Shown here: positions 32,876-44,956 of the stretch, one piece after another
Numbering within the stretch: position 1 is the stretch's first letter
How the letters are laid out: every line of letters begins with the position of its first letter
Source of the DNA: Coniferiporia sulphurascens
Lineage: Eukaryota; Basidiomycota; Agaricomycetes; Hymenochaetales; Hymenochaetaceae
Assembly: GCA_002794785.1 (NCBI GenBank)
Contig: NBBA01000014.1
Location: forward strand, 992,001-1,056,000
DNA: 64,000 nt
Reading direction: 5' to 3'
The notes under the pieces: generated by a model
Databases searched by the model: none
Told to the model about the DNA's origin: nothing
Seen by the model: only the letters and a program-made list of their open reading frames with translations
Translations under genes and position numbers: made by a program

Positions 32876-33280
32876 AAGTGGAAACCAACCAGAAGTTGGC
32901 AACACTGAAGTTCAGCCTAAGACAGAAAGGACAAAGGTGTCTTTGTTGCTGTCAGATAGACTGAGGCAACAAAGGTATGGAAAGCGGACAGGAATAGCAG
33001 GAACATTATGTAATGATGGTTCTGTACAGTCCGCACCAATTCTGATCCTTCCCGCACCGAGCCGATGAGTCCGACTGGTCATGTGCCAAGTCCGACATGT
33101 GTGTCAGTACTGCCTGTCGGGTTGGAGCAGCTTCCTGCACATCAGCTGATAGATGCCACCTGTCGGGACGTGGCAGTGTCAAGCAGTGTTCCCGTGCATC
33201 GGCCCTGCCAAGCGGGGCGGAGCGGCCATGTCGGGTATGTGTCGGGTGATAGTGGTGAGCCCCTAGGCTTACACCGAGTT
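32876..33280 (+). repeat. Repeat C, short copy
   Basis: Shares AGTTGGCAACACT..., GTTGCTGTCAGATAGACTGA and GAGGCAACAAAGGT with 13913-14110, then diverges to a GC-rich end (GAGCCCCTAGGCTTACACC, compare GGGCTTACACCTCC near 14226). One of the two internal 'CTGTCAGATAGACT' copies is missing here. Confidence 0.5.
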
Positions 33281-33394
33281 CTGTCCAAAACTATCCTTTC
33301 TATTTCTGGTATAAGACAAACATAAACTTTGTGGACTTCTGAGACACAAACCAATTTTCATCTATGACCTCCATCTACTCTAAGCACTCGCAAT

Positions 33395-33793
33395 ATGCAG
33401 CCTACTCAACAGCCTTCCAATCAAGACAAAAAAGCTCTCATGCAAACTTTATACCCATTGTTTTACTTCTTTCGATACTTGTCTTTTTATACTGACACCA
33501 CCTTTCCCAGTTTTGCTATGGCTGGCGCAAACAACTGCATGAAATACCAACACTTTAGCATTCTTAGCATGGGTAATGTAAACACACATATACCTCCTCT
33601 CCGTAAAACAGAAACTCACCTCATTTTAAAGACTCTTACATATGAATTCTCTGACAAACTCAGCACCATCTTTTGTCCTGCTCAAGGTCACAAATTCATT
33701 CAGGTCCAATTACCCCTTCGAGTCCATAAGGACAAACACTCATGTACAATTACATTCATGGATGTCAAGCTTTCTGATTACTGTTGGAATTAG
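33395..33793 (+). pseudogene. Unknown gene fragment, 5' part
   Basis: ATG at 33395 (MQPTQQPSNQDKKALMQTL); 132 codons, stop at 33791-33793, just before a 130-200-bp insertion-like stretch with the hairpin motif. The frame at 34030-34309 looks like the continuation of the same kind of protein. No known domain. Confidence 0.35.
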
Positions 33794-33885
33794 CTTAGTA
33801 AGGACAGCTTGAATGCGATTAGTAAGGAGATTAGTAAGGTAGTTTCCACACTGGGACAGCGCATATAGCTACGAAAAATTTTCAT

Positions 33886-34030
33886 TTACACCTCAGTCCT
33901 ATATTCTCTTTCCAGGACTGAGGTGAGTAGTTTAGACATCCTTTATAGTTTTATATCTGACTGGTACATAGTATATTTCCATCAGGTAATTTTTAATAAA
34001 GGAGTCCTATATTCTCTTTCCAGGACTGAG
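33886..34030 (+). repeat. Hairpin-pair repeat, copy 1
   Basis: A perfect 12-bp stem CACCTCAGTCCT / AGGACTGAGGTG (33889-33900 and 33914-33925) has a 13-base loop. The loop and inner stem are repeated 77 bp further on (34002-34030) as GAGTCCT...AGGACTGAG. Same design as copies at about 62794-62934 and 63839-63970. Confidence 0.6.
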
Positions 34031-34309
34031 TATATTTCCATCAATTACATGCACAGAAATATTGACTTCGAAAAAATTTTCATCTGTCATGCAGAATGTG
34101 AAGACACATTGTTATACACCATTCTCAGCACTCCTGGCAAAGCCCCAACCAATAACGTTCTAAAACAGTACAACTCACAATCAGCCTGGTTGGGTGACTT
34201 TCTTATTCTGAAACATAATCATGAAAACCAAAAAACTTTTTCACTGCTTATCAACGTACCTGAAATTCAATCAGTCCTAAAAGCCATGGCAAATTGTCTA
34301 ACCGAATAG
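34031..34309 (+). pseudogene. Unknown gene fragment, 3' part, paralogous to the ORF at 30343
   Basis: The frame YISINYMHRNIDFEKIFI... to the stop at 34307-34309 contains NSQSAWLGDFLILKH and a final NVPEIQSVLKAMANCL. The motif is shared with the ORF at 30343-30882. It was probably once continuous with the fragment at 33395-33793. Confidence 0.4.
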
Positions 34310-34404
34310 GATATTTATCTTTGTCATCCATATAAACCCATTTTTACTATATCTATATTTTTATACATGCATTTCGTAACCCTATCATAAACAGGTGTCG
34401 GGTC

Positions 34405-35125
34405 TTGCCTGCGCAGCTGGCCCTATACTTATTAAGAGGAAACTGAGTGAAATATGGCAGAAAAGAAAATTATGGTGAAATTTGGCCTGCACCTCTCAAT
34501 GGGACAGGTTGTTCCCACGATTCGTAAAACAACCAAATTCCGAAAGGGGAAGGAGAGGCTACACAATGACAAATGAGACGTTCCTAAACAGGAAACACGG
34601 TTTTTGATGGCGGCTCCTTTCACCTTTTTTTGACCTTTTTCTCTACCATTTCCTCTTTGATTACAATGATTTTTTTTTCTGATCTGCCGCCTATTTTCTC
34701 TGTAATGGAATCAAGCAAAATTAAGGTACCGATGTATAATACTTCACCTCATATAGTCTGTAAACCATTTTTGGCAAATCTTTATCCTAAGGATCTTATA
34801 GGTGATTTTGATTTTTCTTGCTTATTTCGCATTCAAATGTGTCACCTTGCTCTACCCGGGGTAAGAGGTACATGACCGGCTGCAAAATGTAAAAATAATG
34901 ATGAAAATTGAGTGGATATAGCACACTCTAGCCTAGTGTCCCTTTGACCGGTGCTGTCCTATTGGCCAGTAATTAACTGTAATTACCACTTGACAAACTT
35001 CGACTCCCATAGTTTCTAACAGGCTCCTACCGAATGAACACACCAGTAGTAAAAATTCTTGTACTGCTGCTACATTACGTTAAGTTGACTTAATAAGGAC
35101 AGGGCCAGCCACACTGGGTCACTGG
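34405..35125. mobile_element. Probable non-autonomous DNA element with imperfect terminal repeats
   Basis: GCTGGCCCTATACTTATTAAG at 34419-34439 is an imperfect inverted match to sequence at 35088-35108 (complement GCTGGCCCTGTCCTTATTAAG). A related end, AGCTTAGTAAGGACAGC, lies at 33793-33809. The interior is AT-rich with no transposase. Exact ends and target duplication are not clear. Confidence 0.4.
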
Positions 35126-36197
35126 CAATACTCGGTACTGTTTTCGCTTGTATCCGTCGGACATCTATCTTCCTTCGGCGGTAATAATTCTGATTTTAAC
35201 GTTTATATAGGATTGCACCTAGTTCAGAACTGAACCCCGGGGCTTTTTTCCCCAGGGTGACCGGAAGAGCGCCTCATGTGAGTGATCCCCAAACTGCTTG
35301 AATCTAGAGGCCAGCAAGCCCATCTTCCCAAAGAAAAACATTATATCGTGCTTGCAGCAGGAGAAACGAGGGCCTCGCAACACGCTACCAGTAAATATAC
35401 ATTGATGCGTCGCCCATCATCCTTCAAGTTTCTCCGTGCTCGGATCCGACATCGTCACTGGCGGCCCGGGTTTGCACGCCGTTAGGTACGAGAAAATTTC
35501 CGAGTGATAGTCCATGGATGACGTTTTATCCGCGAGTACGAGGTGCAGATGGTGCCAGTTGTCAAGAAGCAAAACACAACAGTGCCGGATGCAGCGTCAC
35601 GGTGGGACTGATTACTTTGTGAAGCCTTAATTTCCCACGGTCCTGGTAGAATGCAATTAGTCATCCTCGGTACCGAATATTTGTCTTCTTGCACTCACAC
35701 TTTTCACGCACATTCGGATTCCTCAGTCGGACATCAGGTCACCAGCCAGAGAGACATATGCAAAAATCCTGCCAGCGATGCTACCCATGACTCTCAGTGT
35801 GTGGCGTTGGTTTGTGCCTTGTGCTATTTCGCAACGATCACTGGCCCGGGGATTGTTCCGACTTGCAATATAGCCATAGCTTCCGCAAGTTCTCTGGCGT
35901 CTCAAAAAGTTTATTCTCGGCCTCGGCGGGAATGTCTCGGAATAGCTCTTATGAGCACTGCACGTCCTGACGAACAACCGCGACTCCAACCCGTTGAACA
36001 CATGATCGATATTGGGGACACGCTTGGCGAAATTTCAATATGCGAATTGTATCCCGGCCCGCTCGGTGTTGTTCCCCTCGTTAGTTCCTCGGATGAGAAC
36101 TGCTGGCAGAGGATGCATCGACTTTCGATAAGTACCTCCAGGTTTACAACAACATCCCAACCAACTTTCTCTGCTCAAAGTACTACTACTTGCAGAG
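35126..36197. other. Upstream region of the xyloglucanase gene
   Basis: No supported gene. Long open frames here (such as 35651-36283) overlap the true start of the GH74 gene in another frame and have no recognisable content. Probably promoter and 5' leader, plus transposon debris on its left side. Confidence 0.45.
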
Positions 36198-39100
36198 ATG
36201 CTGCTGCGAGCTCTGTCTTCACTGGTCGCTGTGGTAGCATCGTCGTCGCTTTCCACGGCTGCCATCGCTCCACAGACCTATGAATGGGCGAATGTTAGGA
36301 TTGGCGGCGGGGGTGGTTTCGTACCCAGTGTCGTCTTCAATCCGTCCGAGAAAGGTCTTGCGTATCTACGCACTGACATTGGTGGGGCGTACAGATTAAA
36401 CTCTGACGACTCATGGACGCCATTACTGGACTTTGCAAATGACACTCACTGGAATTACTGGGGTGTCGATGCTTTAGCCGCTGATCCGGTTGACACAAAT
36501 CGCGTATATCTCGTACGCTTTTTGATTCATCATACCGCTAGTCTTCATCTAATTTACGTTGTGATTGGTAGGCGACCGGGATGTACACGAACAGTTGGGA
36601 CCCAAATGATGGTCAAATACTCATTTCTACCGACCAGGGTGATACGTGGACGCCATCTGTGCTGCCTTTCAAGGTTAGTGCAAATTCACGCCTTCGCCAG
36701 CTACGCTGATCAATTTCCAGGTGGGAGGTAACATGCCCGGTCGTGGAATGGGCGAAGTGAGCTACTTTTATATTCCAAGAGGGTTTCTTTATTAAAACAA
36801 CTGTGTAATAGCGTCTCGCGGTCGACCCCAACATGAACAGTATATTATTCTTCGGCGCCCGTTCCGGCAATGGTCTCTGGAAGTCTACAAACTTCGGAGT
36901 GACGTGGTCCAAGGTTACAAGCTTTACAAACACAGGTATGTAAACACTCGCGTCTGTGAACGCTTTCCTTTATGCTAATTTTCCGACGCAGGAACCTACG
37001 TGCCTGACCCTACCGACACCACTGGATATAACAGTGACAAGCTCGGCATTTCTTTTGTTACGTTCGATTCAACGAGTGGCACGTCTGGAAGTGCCACGCC
37101 CAGAATATTCGTTGGTGTGGCTAATCTCGGCTCAGACAGTATATTCGTGTCTGATGATGCGGGAGCTACTTGTACGTAACACTTGTCACCGTGATTCTTG
37201 TTGTTCGAACTAAGTGTCCAACAGGGGGTGCGGTTGCGGGCCAGGATACTACTTACATCCCGCATAAGGGTGTTCTGTCTCCCGCCGAGAAAACTTTGTA
37301 CGTGTCTTACTCAAACGGAGGCGGGCCATATGACGGTACTCTTGGTAAGCTTAATACGAGATTCACTTCCATGTTATCATACTCAGCAAGAATTAATACA
37401 GGCTCTGTGCAAAAACTCAACATCACATCCGGAGTGTGGACCGATATCACACCTGTTTCGGGCAGCGACTTGTACTTCGGTTTCGGCGGAGTGGCTGTTG
37501 ACCTGCAGACGCCAGGCACCATTATGGTCGCAGCGCTTAACTCGTGGTGGCCCGATGGTCAGATCTTCCGCAGCACAGATAGCGGGGCTACCTGGTCACC
37601 ACTCTGGGCGTGGCTCTCATATCCAAACATCGCCAAGTATTATACTTATGATGACTCCCTTGCACCCTGGCTTGGTCCGGACTACGTTGTGACGACGCTT
37701 GGTACACTCCAGATTGGCTGGATGATGGAGTCTATTTCGATTGACCCTTTCGATAGGTACTTACTTTCGTTTTATCTTCTGTTTTGTTTATCTGACATTC
37801 GACTTGACAGCAACCACTGGCTCTATGGCACAGGATCTACTCTCTACGGAGGTCACGATCTACTGCAATGGGATTCAACACATAACGTTACGATTTCCTC
37901 ACTCGCCAACGGTATCGAAGAGACATCCGTTCAAGGTCTGATCTCTCCTCCAACAGGGCCATCCCTCCTTAGCGCTGTTGGTGATATCGGTGGTAAGTTA
38001 ATTGTCTTTTTCAGATTTTGATGAGAGGATTGAAATTTCCTCCAATAGGCTTTGTGCATAACAGTTTGACGACGGCGCCGAGCACAGGGTTCACAAATCC
38101 TACGTGGTCTACAACCGTTGATCTTGACTACGCCGGAAATGACCCGACGAACATTGTCCGCATAGGAAACGGCGACAGCAGTAGCGGAAAGCAGGTAGCG
38201 ATCTCAACTGACTCCGGAGCTACCTGGTATGTAGGGAATCCTCATCATTCGCTTCTACTTGTTTGACGGTTGAAAACAGGTCTCAAGACTACGGCGCAGC
38301 AGACAATGTTACTGGCGGTAAGGTCGCATTTTCCGCGAACGCCGATACAGTCCTCTGGAGTACAGGCTCCAATGGTGTCCAGGTCTCTCAGTATACATCT
38401 TCGTTTGTCTCCGTCCCGACCTTACCCTCGGGCTCGTTGATTGCTTCCGATAAAGTGAATAATTCGATATTCTACGGCGCTTCGGGCGCGGAATTCTACG
38501 TATCGAAGGACGGCGGAAAGACCTTCACTTCGCCTACCTCAGTGGGCTCATCAACAGCTCCTGCCAAGGTCGTAGTCCACCCAAGCGTCAGTGGAGACGT
38601 CTGGATTTCCACAGACAAGGGCCTTTTCCATTCCCTAGACTTCGGCTCTACGTTCTCGCAGATTTCTGGGATTACGCAAGCCTGGGCAATCGCCCTCGGC
38701 GCCCCGAAGTCGAGCGGTGGATATCCTGCGATCTTCGCGGCTGCCACCTTTGGAACGCAGCTGGGTTACTTCCGTTCGGACGACGCAGGCCTCAACTGGG
38801 TACAAATTAATGATGCCTCGCATGGATTCGCGTCAATCTCGTCGAATGTAATGAGTGGTGACCCCCGCGTGTATGGCCGGTGCGTCCCAAGTGTCCCCTT
38901 TCCAAACTACTTCCCTGATCTTCTATATTTCTCCTGTTCGACAGAGTCTATATAGGGACCAACGGGCGCGGAATCTTCTACGGAGATGCGAGTGGAGCTC
39001 CTCCCCCTGCAACAGTAACTTCATCCTCGACTTCAGCGTCCTCGTCTTCAGCGTCCAAGTCAAGCTCCACGTCGACCGTGTCAACCGTATCTACGACAAG

Positions 39101-39390
39101 TTCGTCTGCAAGCAGTGGCACTGGTACTGTCACAAGCACCGCACCCGTATCTACGGCTACACAGACGGTGTATGGTCAATGTGGAGGTTCGTTACTTGTT
39201 ATAACCCTTGAGGTGGCTGAGGTAACTGAAAGTTCAACGTGTTCACCAGGTATCGGCTACACCGGCCCGGTCGTTTGTGCGTCGGGATCAACTTGCGTAG
39301 TCAACAACACATGTAAGTCGTATAATTCATGTTTTGTCAGTAGCGCGCCTAACTGTCTCCCCAGACTATTCTCAGTGTCTTCCTAGTTAG
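36198..39390 (+). CDS. Secreted xyloglucanase, GH74 with C-terminal CBM1, 13 exons
   Basis: Exons 36198-36512, 36572-36673, 36721-36756, 36812-36935, 36992-37171, 37225-37344, 37402-37756, 37811-37992, 38049-38226, 38280-38879, 38945-39186, 39250-39312, 39365-39390 join into 840 codons with no stop. The protein begins with a signal peptide (about 1-22). The two-propeller GH74 fold follows, with catalytic Asp60 in YLRTDIGGAYR and Asp469 in SAVGDIGGF (both conserved GH74 positions), and Asp-box-like STDSGATW repeats. Then come a Ser/Thr linker (about 762-806) and a CBM1 (YGQCGGIGYTGP... to YYSQCLPS, four cysteines) that binds cellulose. It hydrolyses the beta-1,4-glucan backbone of xyloglucan outside the cell. 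The CBM1 is split over the last three exons. Confidence 0.95.
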
Positions 39391-40105
39391 ACGTCCAGCG
39401 ATCTTTCGTCCTTTTCTTTTTTCCGGGAATTTGTGTTTGTGTCTTAAGCTTTGCAATTACGTCGACAATGTTTTAAACTGAAGAAAATATACTTTGATCT
39501 TCTCACATGATGTACGCATGAATCTCGGGGGCTCAGTTGTTGGAATGGTGAGTGAAAGATTAAAATTGGATAAATGGGGCTAGGAAGTTCTGTTTCCTGT
39601 TTCAAGCTACTTGTATAAGTCAACACTCATGCGGCTTCGTGCATTCCAGGCGCAGCCTTTCCCTCCCCCAATCCTCACATGTTCCCGAATCCAATTTCAT
39701 GTAGCCGAAGACGCTCTGGAAAATGGTCTCTGTTGGCGGTGTGACTTGCTCGGAAAGCAGGGCAAACGAGACTCATTTTGACTTGGTTACATCTGTAAGA
39801 GTGTTTCATACGAGAAATGGTTGTTTTTCTCGGCTTGTGTCCACAGAACTAAGTATATGCTACTGGTGTATCAATCCGTCCAGCTACACTTTGATATCTT
39901 GCGAGAAACCGATTCTTCGCAAATACACTCCGACGGACAAATGCCCTCAGTGACAGCACATCATTTTCTCTCTTTCTGACACTGAATGTCTACAACAAAT
40001 ATTTCCATATAATACACTACATTGTAATCAGTGAGTTACACTTGTCGGGATCTAACGGCGACCGCGTTGGCCGCCTTCACCGGCGGTAAACACTACGTAG
40101 TATAT
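39391..40105. other. Intergenic region between GH74 gene and the LPMO-like cluster
   Basis: Convergent 3' regions. I see no further ORF with family features, no repeat and no RNA gene. Confidence 0.5.
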
Positions 40106-40927
40106 CTAGGCGGTGAAGTCGACACATCTGCGTTTAAAGGTTAATAAAACAAGTAACGAGAGCTATCGCTAATCTACTCACGCCATGTAGGTCTGGTCGA
40201 TCGGGCGCGCATCCCACCACCACTGCAGGGCGCAGTTGCCGGCCGTCGAACAGGTCGAGCCGAGGTCCGTCGGGATTGTGACACTGAACTGGGTGTTGTT
40301 CAGGGGCAGCGCATGGTTGTTGGAAGCGTAGTCTGTCCACGAGATGAGCGGTTCGCCGATCACGCTGTTCGATTTCAGGTTGACGACGCTGGTAAGGCAG
40401 GACATCAGCATGCGAGTCCGCATCGTCAAGGGACAGTAAGATGACTCACGAGACATTCGCTACGCCTGTGTGCACGGCGACAATGTCAACAACGAACGGA
40501 ATGGTCTGCAACGAAGAAAAAAAGTTAGATCAACTCAGTTGTCCCGAGTGCTTTCAGAAACGGGGAACGGCAGTACCTGTCCCTGCGAGAAGGCGTGGAC
40601 GTTTGCTGTGTTGTCCGCGAGCTGCGTTCCCTTGCACAAAAAGAGCTCGCAGGCGCTGGTGTATCCTCCTCCGGACTGAAGTGAGTTCTGTAACGTATAG
40701 TTAAAGCGGCGCGAGAGTGAGACAATGGCGAACACAGTACGAACCTGCTCAAGCTGCTGCTGGTTCGTGTTGATATCGCTCTTCAGCAGGCTTGAGACCA
40801 CAGAGCCGCATACAGAGACCATCTCGTTGCCGACACTGCGAGCCGTCGGGCTCGCGACATTTCCGTGGGCGGCGGCAGTGGCAGCGAGAGTTAGAAGAGA
40901 AACAGTGGAGCAGATACTAAAGCGCAT
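40106..40927 (-). CDS. Secreted LPMO-like / chitin-binding type-4-like protein, paralogue 1
   Basis: Exons on the minus strand: 40927-40745, 40687-40577, 40505-40450, 40388-40182, 40127-40106; 192 codons. A 20-residue signal peptide ends in AAA, so the mature protein starts with His21 (HGNVASPTARSVG), as copper-dependent LPMO-like proteins do. Other conserved histidines are His92 (NVHAFSQGQ) and His110 (HTGVANVS), either of which could complete a histidine brace. Six or more conserved cysteines and a WWWDAR...QTYM.CVDF tail follow. I place it with the chitin-binding type-4/LPMO_10-like proteins by pattern only; the substrate is unknown. A TATAAAG lies about 205 bp upstream. I chose ATG 40927 over an upstream in-frame ATG (40963) because it gives a proper signal peptide. 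Confidence 0.75.
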
Positions 40928-42384
40928 CGTAGACAAGTGCAAGGACGATATGGGGCTACTCAATCGACAAGTGGAGAAAAAGCAGGTTGAAGCTCAGGAC
41001 AGCGATTGTAGCGCTTTTATCTGTTTTTCGCCCGTCATATTCCAGTTGGGATAAAGAGCTTTTTTTGGAGGAAGATAACTGCTGAGCCATACCGGAGAAT
41101 CTAGTGTCTGTGTGCAGGTTCGCATTTTGCCTTTATAGCGAGATTTCGGCTGAATGAGATGCGTGCGGACGACGCGGTACACATTTTCACGCATTGCCCC
41201 AGCCCATTGATTGTACTTGTAAGCAATAGAGTCGGTCATAAGCATGTGAACAAAACGCTTGAAAATCACAAGAACGTCCGAAGGCAGAAGCAGTCCGTCG
41301 TTGTTGTGCCTAAACCTCGGATATGTTTACGGCAATAGAAGCCGGCATGGCTCGGCATGAGAAAAGGATGGTGTATTAGGCGTGAGTTGCTGTATATAGA
41401 TGCGGAGCATCCAATTGAACAGACGTAGATACGTCTAAATCTCCGCACAGAATCACGTCTTACGAGATGAGGGGTAATAAGCGACTTATCACCAAACAAG
41501 AGGGAAATAATGGAAGTGCATACCATATATCAAGCATTTATGCGGGACATCCCAAATAATTCAGTCCTTTGGAGACAGAATAGGTTGAACTCCCAACGCC
41601 ATTGTAACAAGGTAGGCATAAGTCCTGACAAAAAAAAGTGGGTCCTATTTGGAAGCAGCATCGGTGTTATTACTCCACGTTCAGGGTTCGACGGTAAGTT
41701 AGTTGTCTATTTATAGACAACAAGGAACAAACAGTGATCCAGTCCGGGGATCGCATGCTCAAGACGTCCATGATTGGTCGAGCCCAGGACAGCGGATAAA
41801 AGCATTAGAGGTGTAGGCGCGAATACCCCGCGCAGCAAAGAGCCAGATAGCCTCTGGGATTGGCCCCATGAGTCGAATTAAGAGACGCCAGGCTCTGCCG
41901 CACAGAAAAAACGCGTAGAAAGGTCTGCCTGAATAATTGATCTTGCTACTTGAAATTTCGGTTGCACTTCCCTCCTTCGAACTGCGTCACATTCATAGAA
42001 GAAACAGTGTACTGCCTATTAAGTTTTATCCCGAATCCTCTATGGTAGTGCCAGCATGCAGATGACCCTAAGCGTTGCGTTGAACTGTCTCTAGGGATCG
42101 GTCTTGTCCTCAAAATGACTACTGCGGATGTGGTGGTCGATGATTGGACGAGTCGGCATGATCTGCGGACGCGTCTCTTGAGCCTATCATTTGAAGCTCC
42201 GCGCGAACCTTGCCGTTGCCGTGGAATTAATCCAAGCGTTCTAAGATTCTAACCACCTCTCGTATTTATAAAAGATTTCTGAGAAAATCTGTACACTGAC
42301 TAAGGGTACTACCACAACAGAGGTCTGCGAAGTACCTATCACCATGCGGATCTTTTCCCTTTTCATCAGTCATTGTTTTTGAGC
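40928..42384. other. Intergenic region 1-2 of the LPMO-like cluster
   Basis: No supported gene. 41660-42270 is related to 44340-44840 (shared GGTGTTATTACTCCACGTTC, TCCATGATTG, GATTGGACG...ACGCGTCTCTT), showing that duplication of the genes included flanking DNA. Confidence 0.55.
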
Positions 42385-43195
42385 CTAGGCGGTGAAGTCG
42401 ACGCAGCTAGAAAGGATAAGTCCCAAATTGTCAAGACAATCCCCGGAAGAAAAATATAAGTACGGCCACTCACGCCATGTAGGTCTGGTCGATAGAGCGG
42501 GCATCCCACCACCACTGTAGGGCGCAGTCGCCTGCCGTTGAACAGGTCGACCCGAGATCCGTGGGGAGAGTCACGCTAAACTGCGTGTTGTTCGCCGGGA
42601 TAGAGTGGCTGACGGACGCGTAGTCAGACCAGTAGATGAGTGGCGAGCCGATAACGGTGTTTGTCTTGAGATTAATCACGCTGGCGTTTAAGAGATCAGG
42701 ACTGCAGCCACGTCATATGGGAGTCCGTATACTTACGAGACGTTCGCGACTCCCGTGTGCGGGGCGACGATATTGACGCTGAAGGGTATGGTCTGAGAGA
42801 GGGTTTACTAAGCTCACACTTCCCTGGACTAGGAGAGCTCGTCTTACCTGACCCTGGCTGAAGGAGTGCACATTCGCCGAATTGTCCTCGAACTGCGTTC
42901 CCTTGCACTGGAAGAGCTCACATGCCTCCGTGTATCCACCGCCTGATTGTCCAGAGTTCTGTTGCAGATGGTTGGTAATGTAGTATGGAACCAAAAAAGC
43001 ATTAATACATGCCTGCTCGAGCTGTTGCTGGTTCGTATTGATGTCGGACGAGAGGAGACCACTGACGACGTGTCCGCATACGCTGGTCATTGCTGAGCCA
43101 ACACTGCGCGCAGACGGGCTTGCAACGTTGCCATGAGCGATGGCGGTCGCAGCAAAGGTGGCGACGGCGAAGACGACTGAAGTGCTGAAATGCAT
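42385..43195 (-). CDS. Secreted LPMO-like protein, paralogue 2
   Basis: Exons 43195-43013, 42958-42848, 42792-42737, 42680-42474, 42406-42385; 192 codons, each exon the same length as in paralogue 1. The signal peptide ends AIA and the mature N-terminus is His21 (HGNVASPSARSVG). His92 and His110 are conserved. Intron 1 has a GC donor (CAG|GCATGT), so it is a GC-AG intron. TATAAAA lies about 70 bp upstream of the ATG on the minus strand. Part of the tandem array; probably the product of recent unequal crossing-over. Confidence 0.8.
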
Positions 43196-44956
43196 AATTG
43201 CAGGTGTAGATACCGAGTACTGGCTCAAGATCCTGGGGTCCGGAAGCGTAGGGAACAGGGTTTTATACAAGTGCCACAAGAGGTGGACGAGAACACATTG
43301 TCGGTGTTGAAGATCTTTACGATGAAATGAATGCTCGGTAGACACACCTTCGAAGGTGTAGCCGACAGGACTCCGAAATATGGACTGCTGAGCTTGAAGA
43401 TGCCCCATGCCGACGATCTTTCCATATAAACGGTTTGACATCGGATTTGACGAAGTCGACTGTGCGACCCCTATACTTTTTCTCTCCACGAAAGAGGATG
43501 AAAACCGTTAATTACCTAACGGAGACCATCCCCGAACGAGCGCAAAGGAGAGCGAGAAGCGCGAAAATTGAACAATGGACCAAAAACCTCGGCGTATGTT
43601 TTCGGAGACATAAGTCAGCACTGGAGTAGCCGGGTGGGCACATGGTCCGCGTGAGAGCATGTGCGTAACCATATTGGAATGCCCAATGGAAGAGCGGGAG
43701 AAGCTATATGTACAGTTACCCCGCACGGAGCCAAACTGTATTTGCACCGCAGTGTTTGAGAGCCGTGCGGGGCGATAGCCTTGATTGGAAGCAAGGCCCC
43801 GCATTCGAGCTTGAGGGGACTATTCTTGGTTCTGGGGACTATGTATTAAGTATGAGCGGGGTGATGCCCATGGGACTCGACTTGCGCGTAATTCTATGGT
43901 ATAAACTGCCAAGGAAAATCCGAGGAAGAGAATCTGCGGCCTTCGAGCCATGTGCCGAAGCCCGGCGGGTTACGGAGTAAATATTTGTAAACTTGATTCC
44001 CCTGATACCAGACAGGGAGGTACGTTGATTCGTCATGCCTGGAGTTTTTTTGAATGTGAGCGCACTTGCATCGATGTACGCCAAAAACAGAGAATGTAGT
44101 AAAGATTAAGTTTGAACTGTACCAACCTTCGTTCACCGAGCAAAAATACGAGCTCCGATTAAAATGTACTTTTGACTTCGTCCGTGACTTTATGTTCCCG
44201 CATACCGCCTTATGAGGTTGACTGTCGTGCTACCTTGACCCGTTGGGTTCCTGGTACGCATTTATGCTGATTAAATAAAGGGCGTGTTGTGATATTTTGG
44301 CACTTCAATATTCTGCGCTTTTGATTCTATCTGCACTGACGCTGAAAGAAAAGGTTTCATCGGTGTTATTACTCCACGTTCAGAATCCAGGTTCGGCTGT
44401 CATGATGGGGCCATCCAAGGACAACAAACAGCTTTCAATTCATAAGTTGACATATTTAGAGCGTCCATGATTGACCAAGCTCAGAATTGCGTGCAAAGGC
44501 ACAGAGTCGCGGGCACGTAGACCGAGCAGAAAGGGGATATGAAGGCTTCAGATTCTTTATCCAATGCATCGCATGTGTCGGGAGCTGGGAGACTGTGCAA
44601 AATGGATTTTTCTTGGACTTCCGCTCAAGTTGCAGTAGTTTGGAACCAGAGTTCAGTTTGCCTTCAATAGATGGGGTAGGCTGCGGTTTTTGCACATGTG
44701 TTGGTTGATGATTGGACGTGGCAAGATGATCCGCGCACGCGTCTCTTCACTCCGTCATTCGAAACTCCGCTCGAAACCTGCCGATGCCGCAAGTTTTAAC
44801 ATCAGAGCACGCTAATATTCTAACTGCCCTTGCATCTCTAACAGCTTTCAGGGACGTTGACTACATCCAAGAGCACTGCACTAATAAAGGTACTAGACGT
44901 CTCGGTACCGTCCATATCACACCTTTCTCCATCGTCTGCCGTTTTCAAGTTTGAGT
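43196..44956. other. Intergenic region 2-3 of the LPMO-like cluster
   Basis: Contains an upstream block (43400-43980) clearly related to 45950-46500, including CAGTTACCCCG, GGCGATAGCCTTGATTGGAA and GGTATAAACTGCCAAG-type motifs. No gene. A CCATATAAACGGTTTG motif near 43420 also occurs upstream of paralogue 3 (about 45958). Confidence 0.55.

Noticed and set aside
35651..36283. 210-codon frame before the xyloglucanase
   Set aside because: It overlaps the true start and signal peptide of the GH74 gene in a different frame and has no recognisable content.
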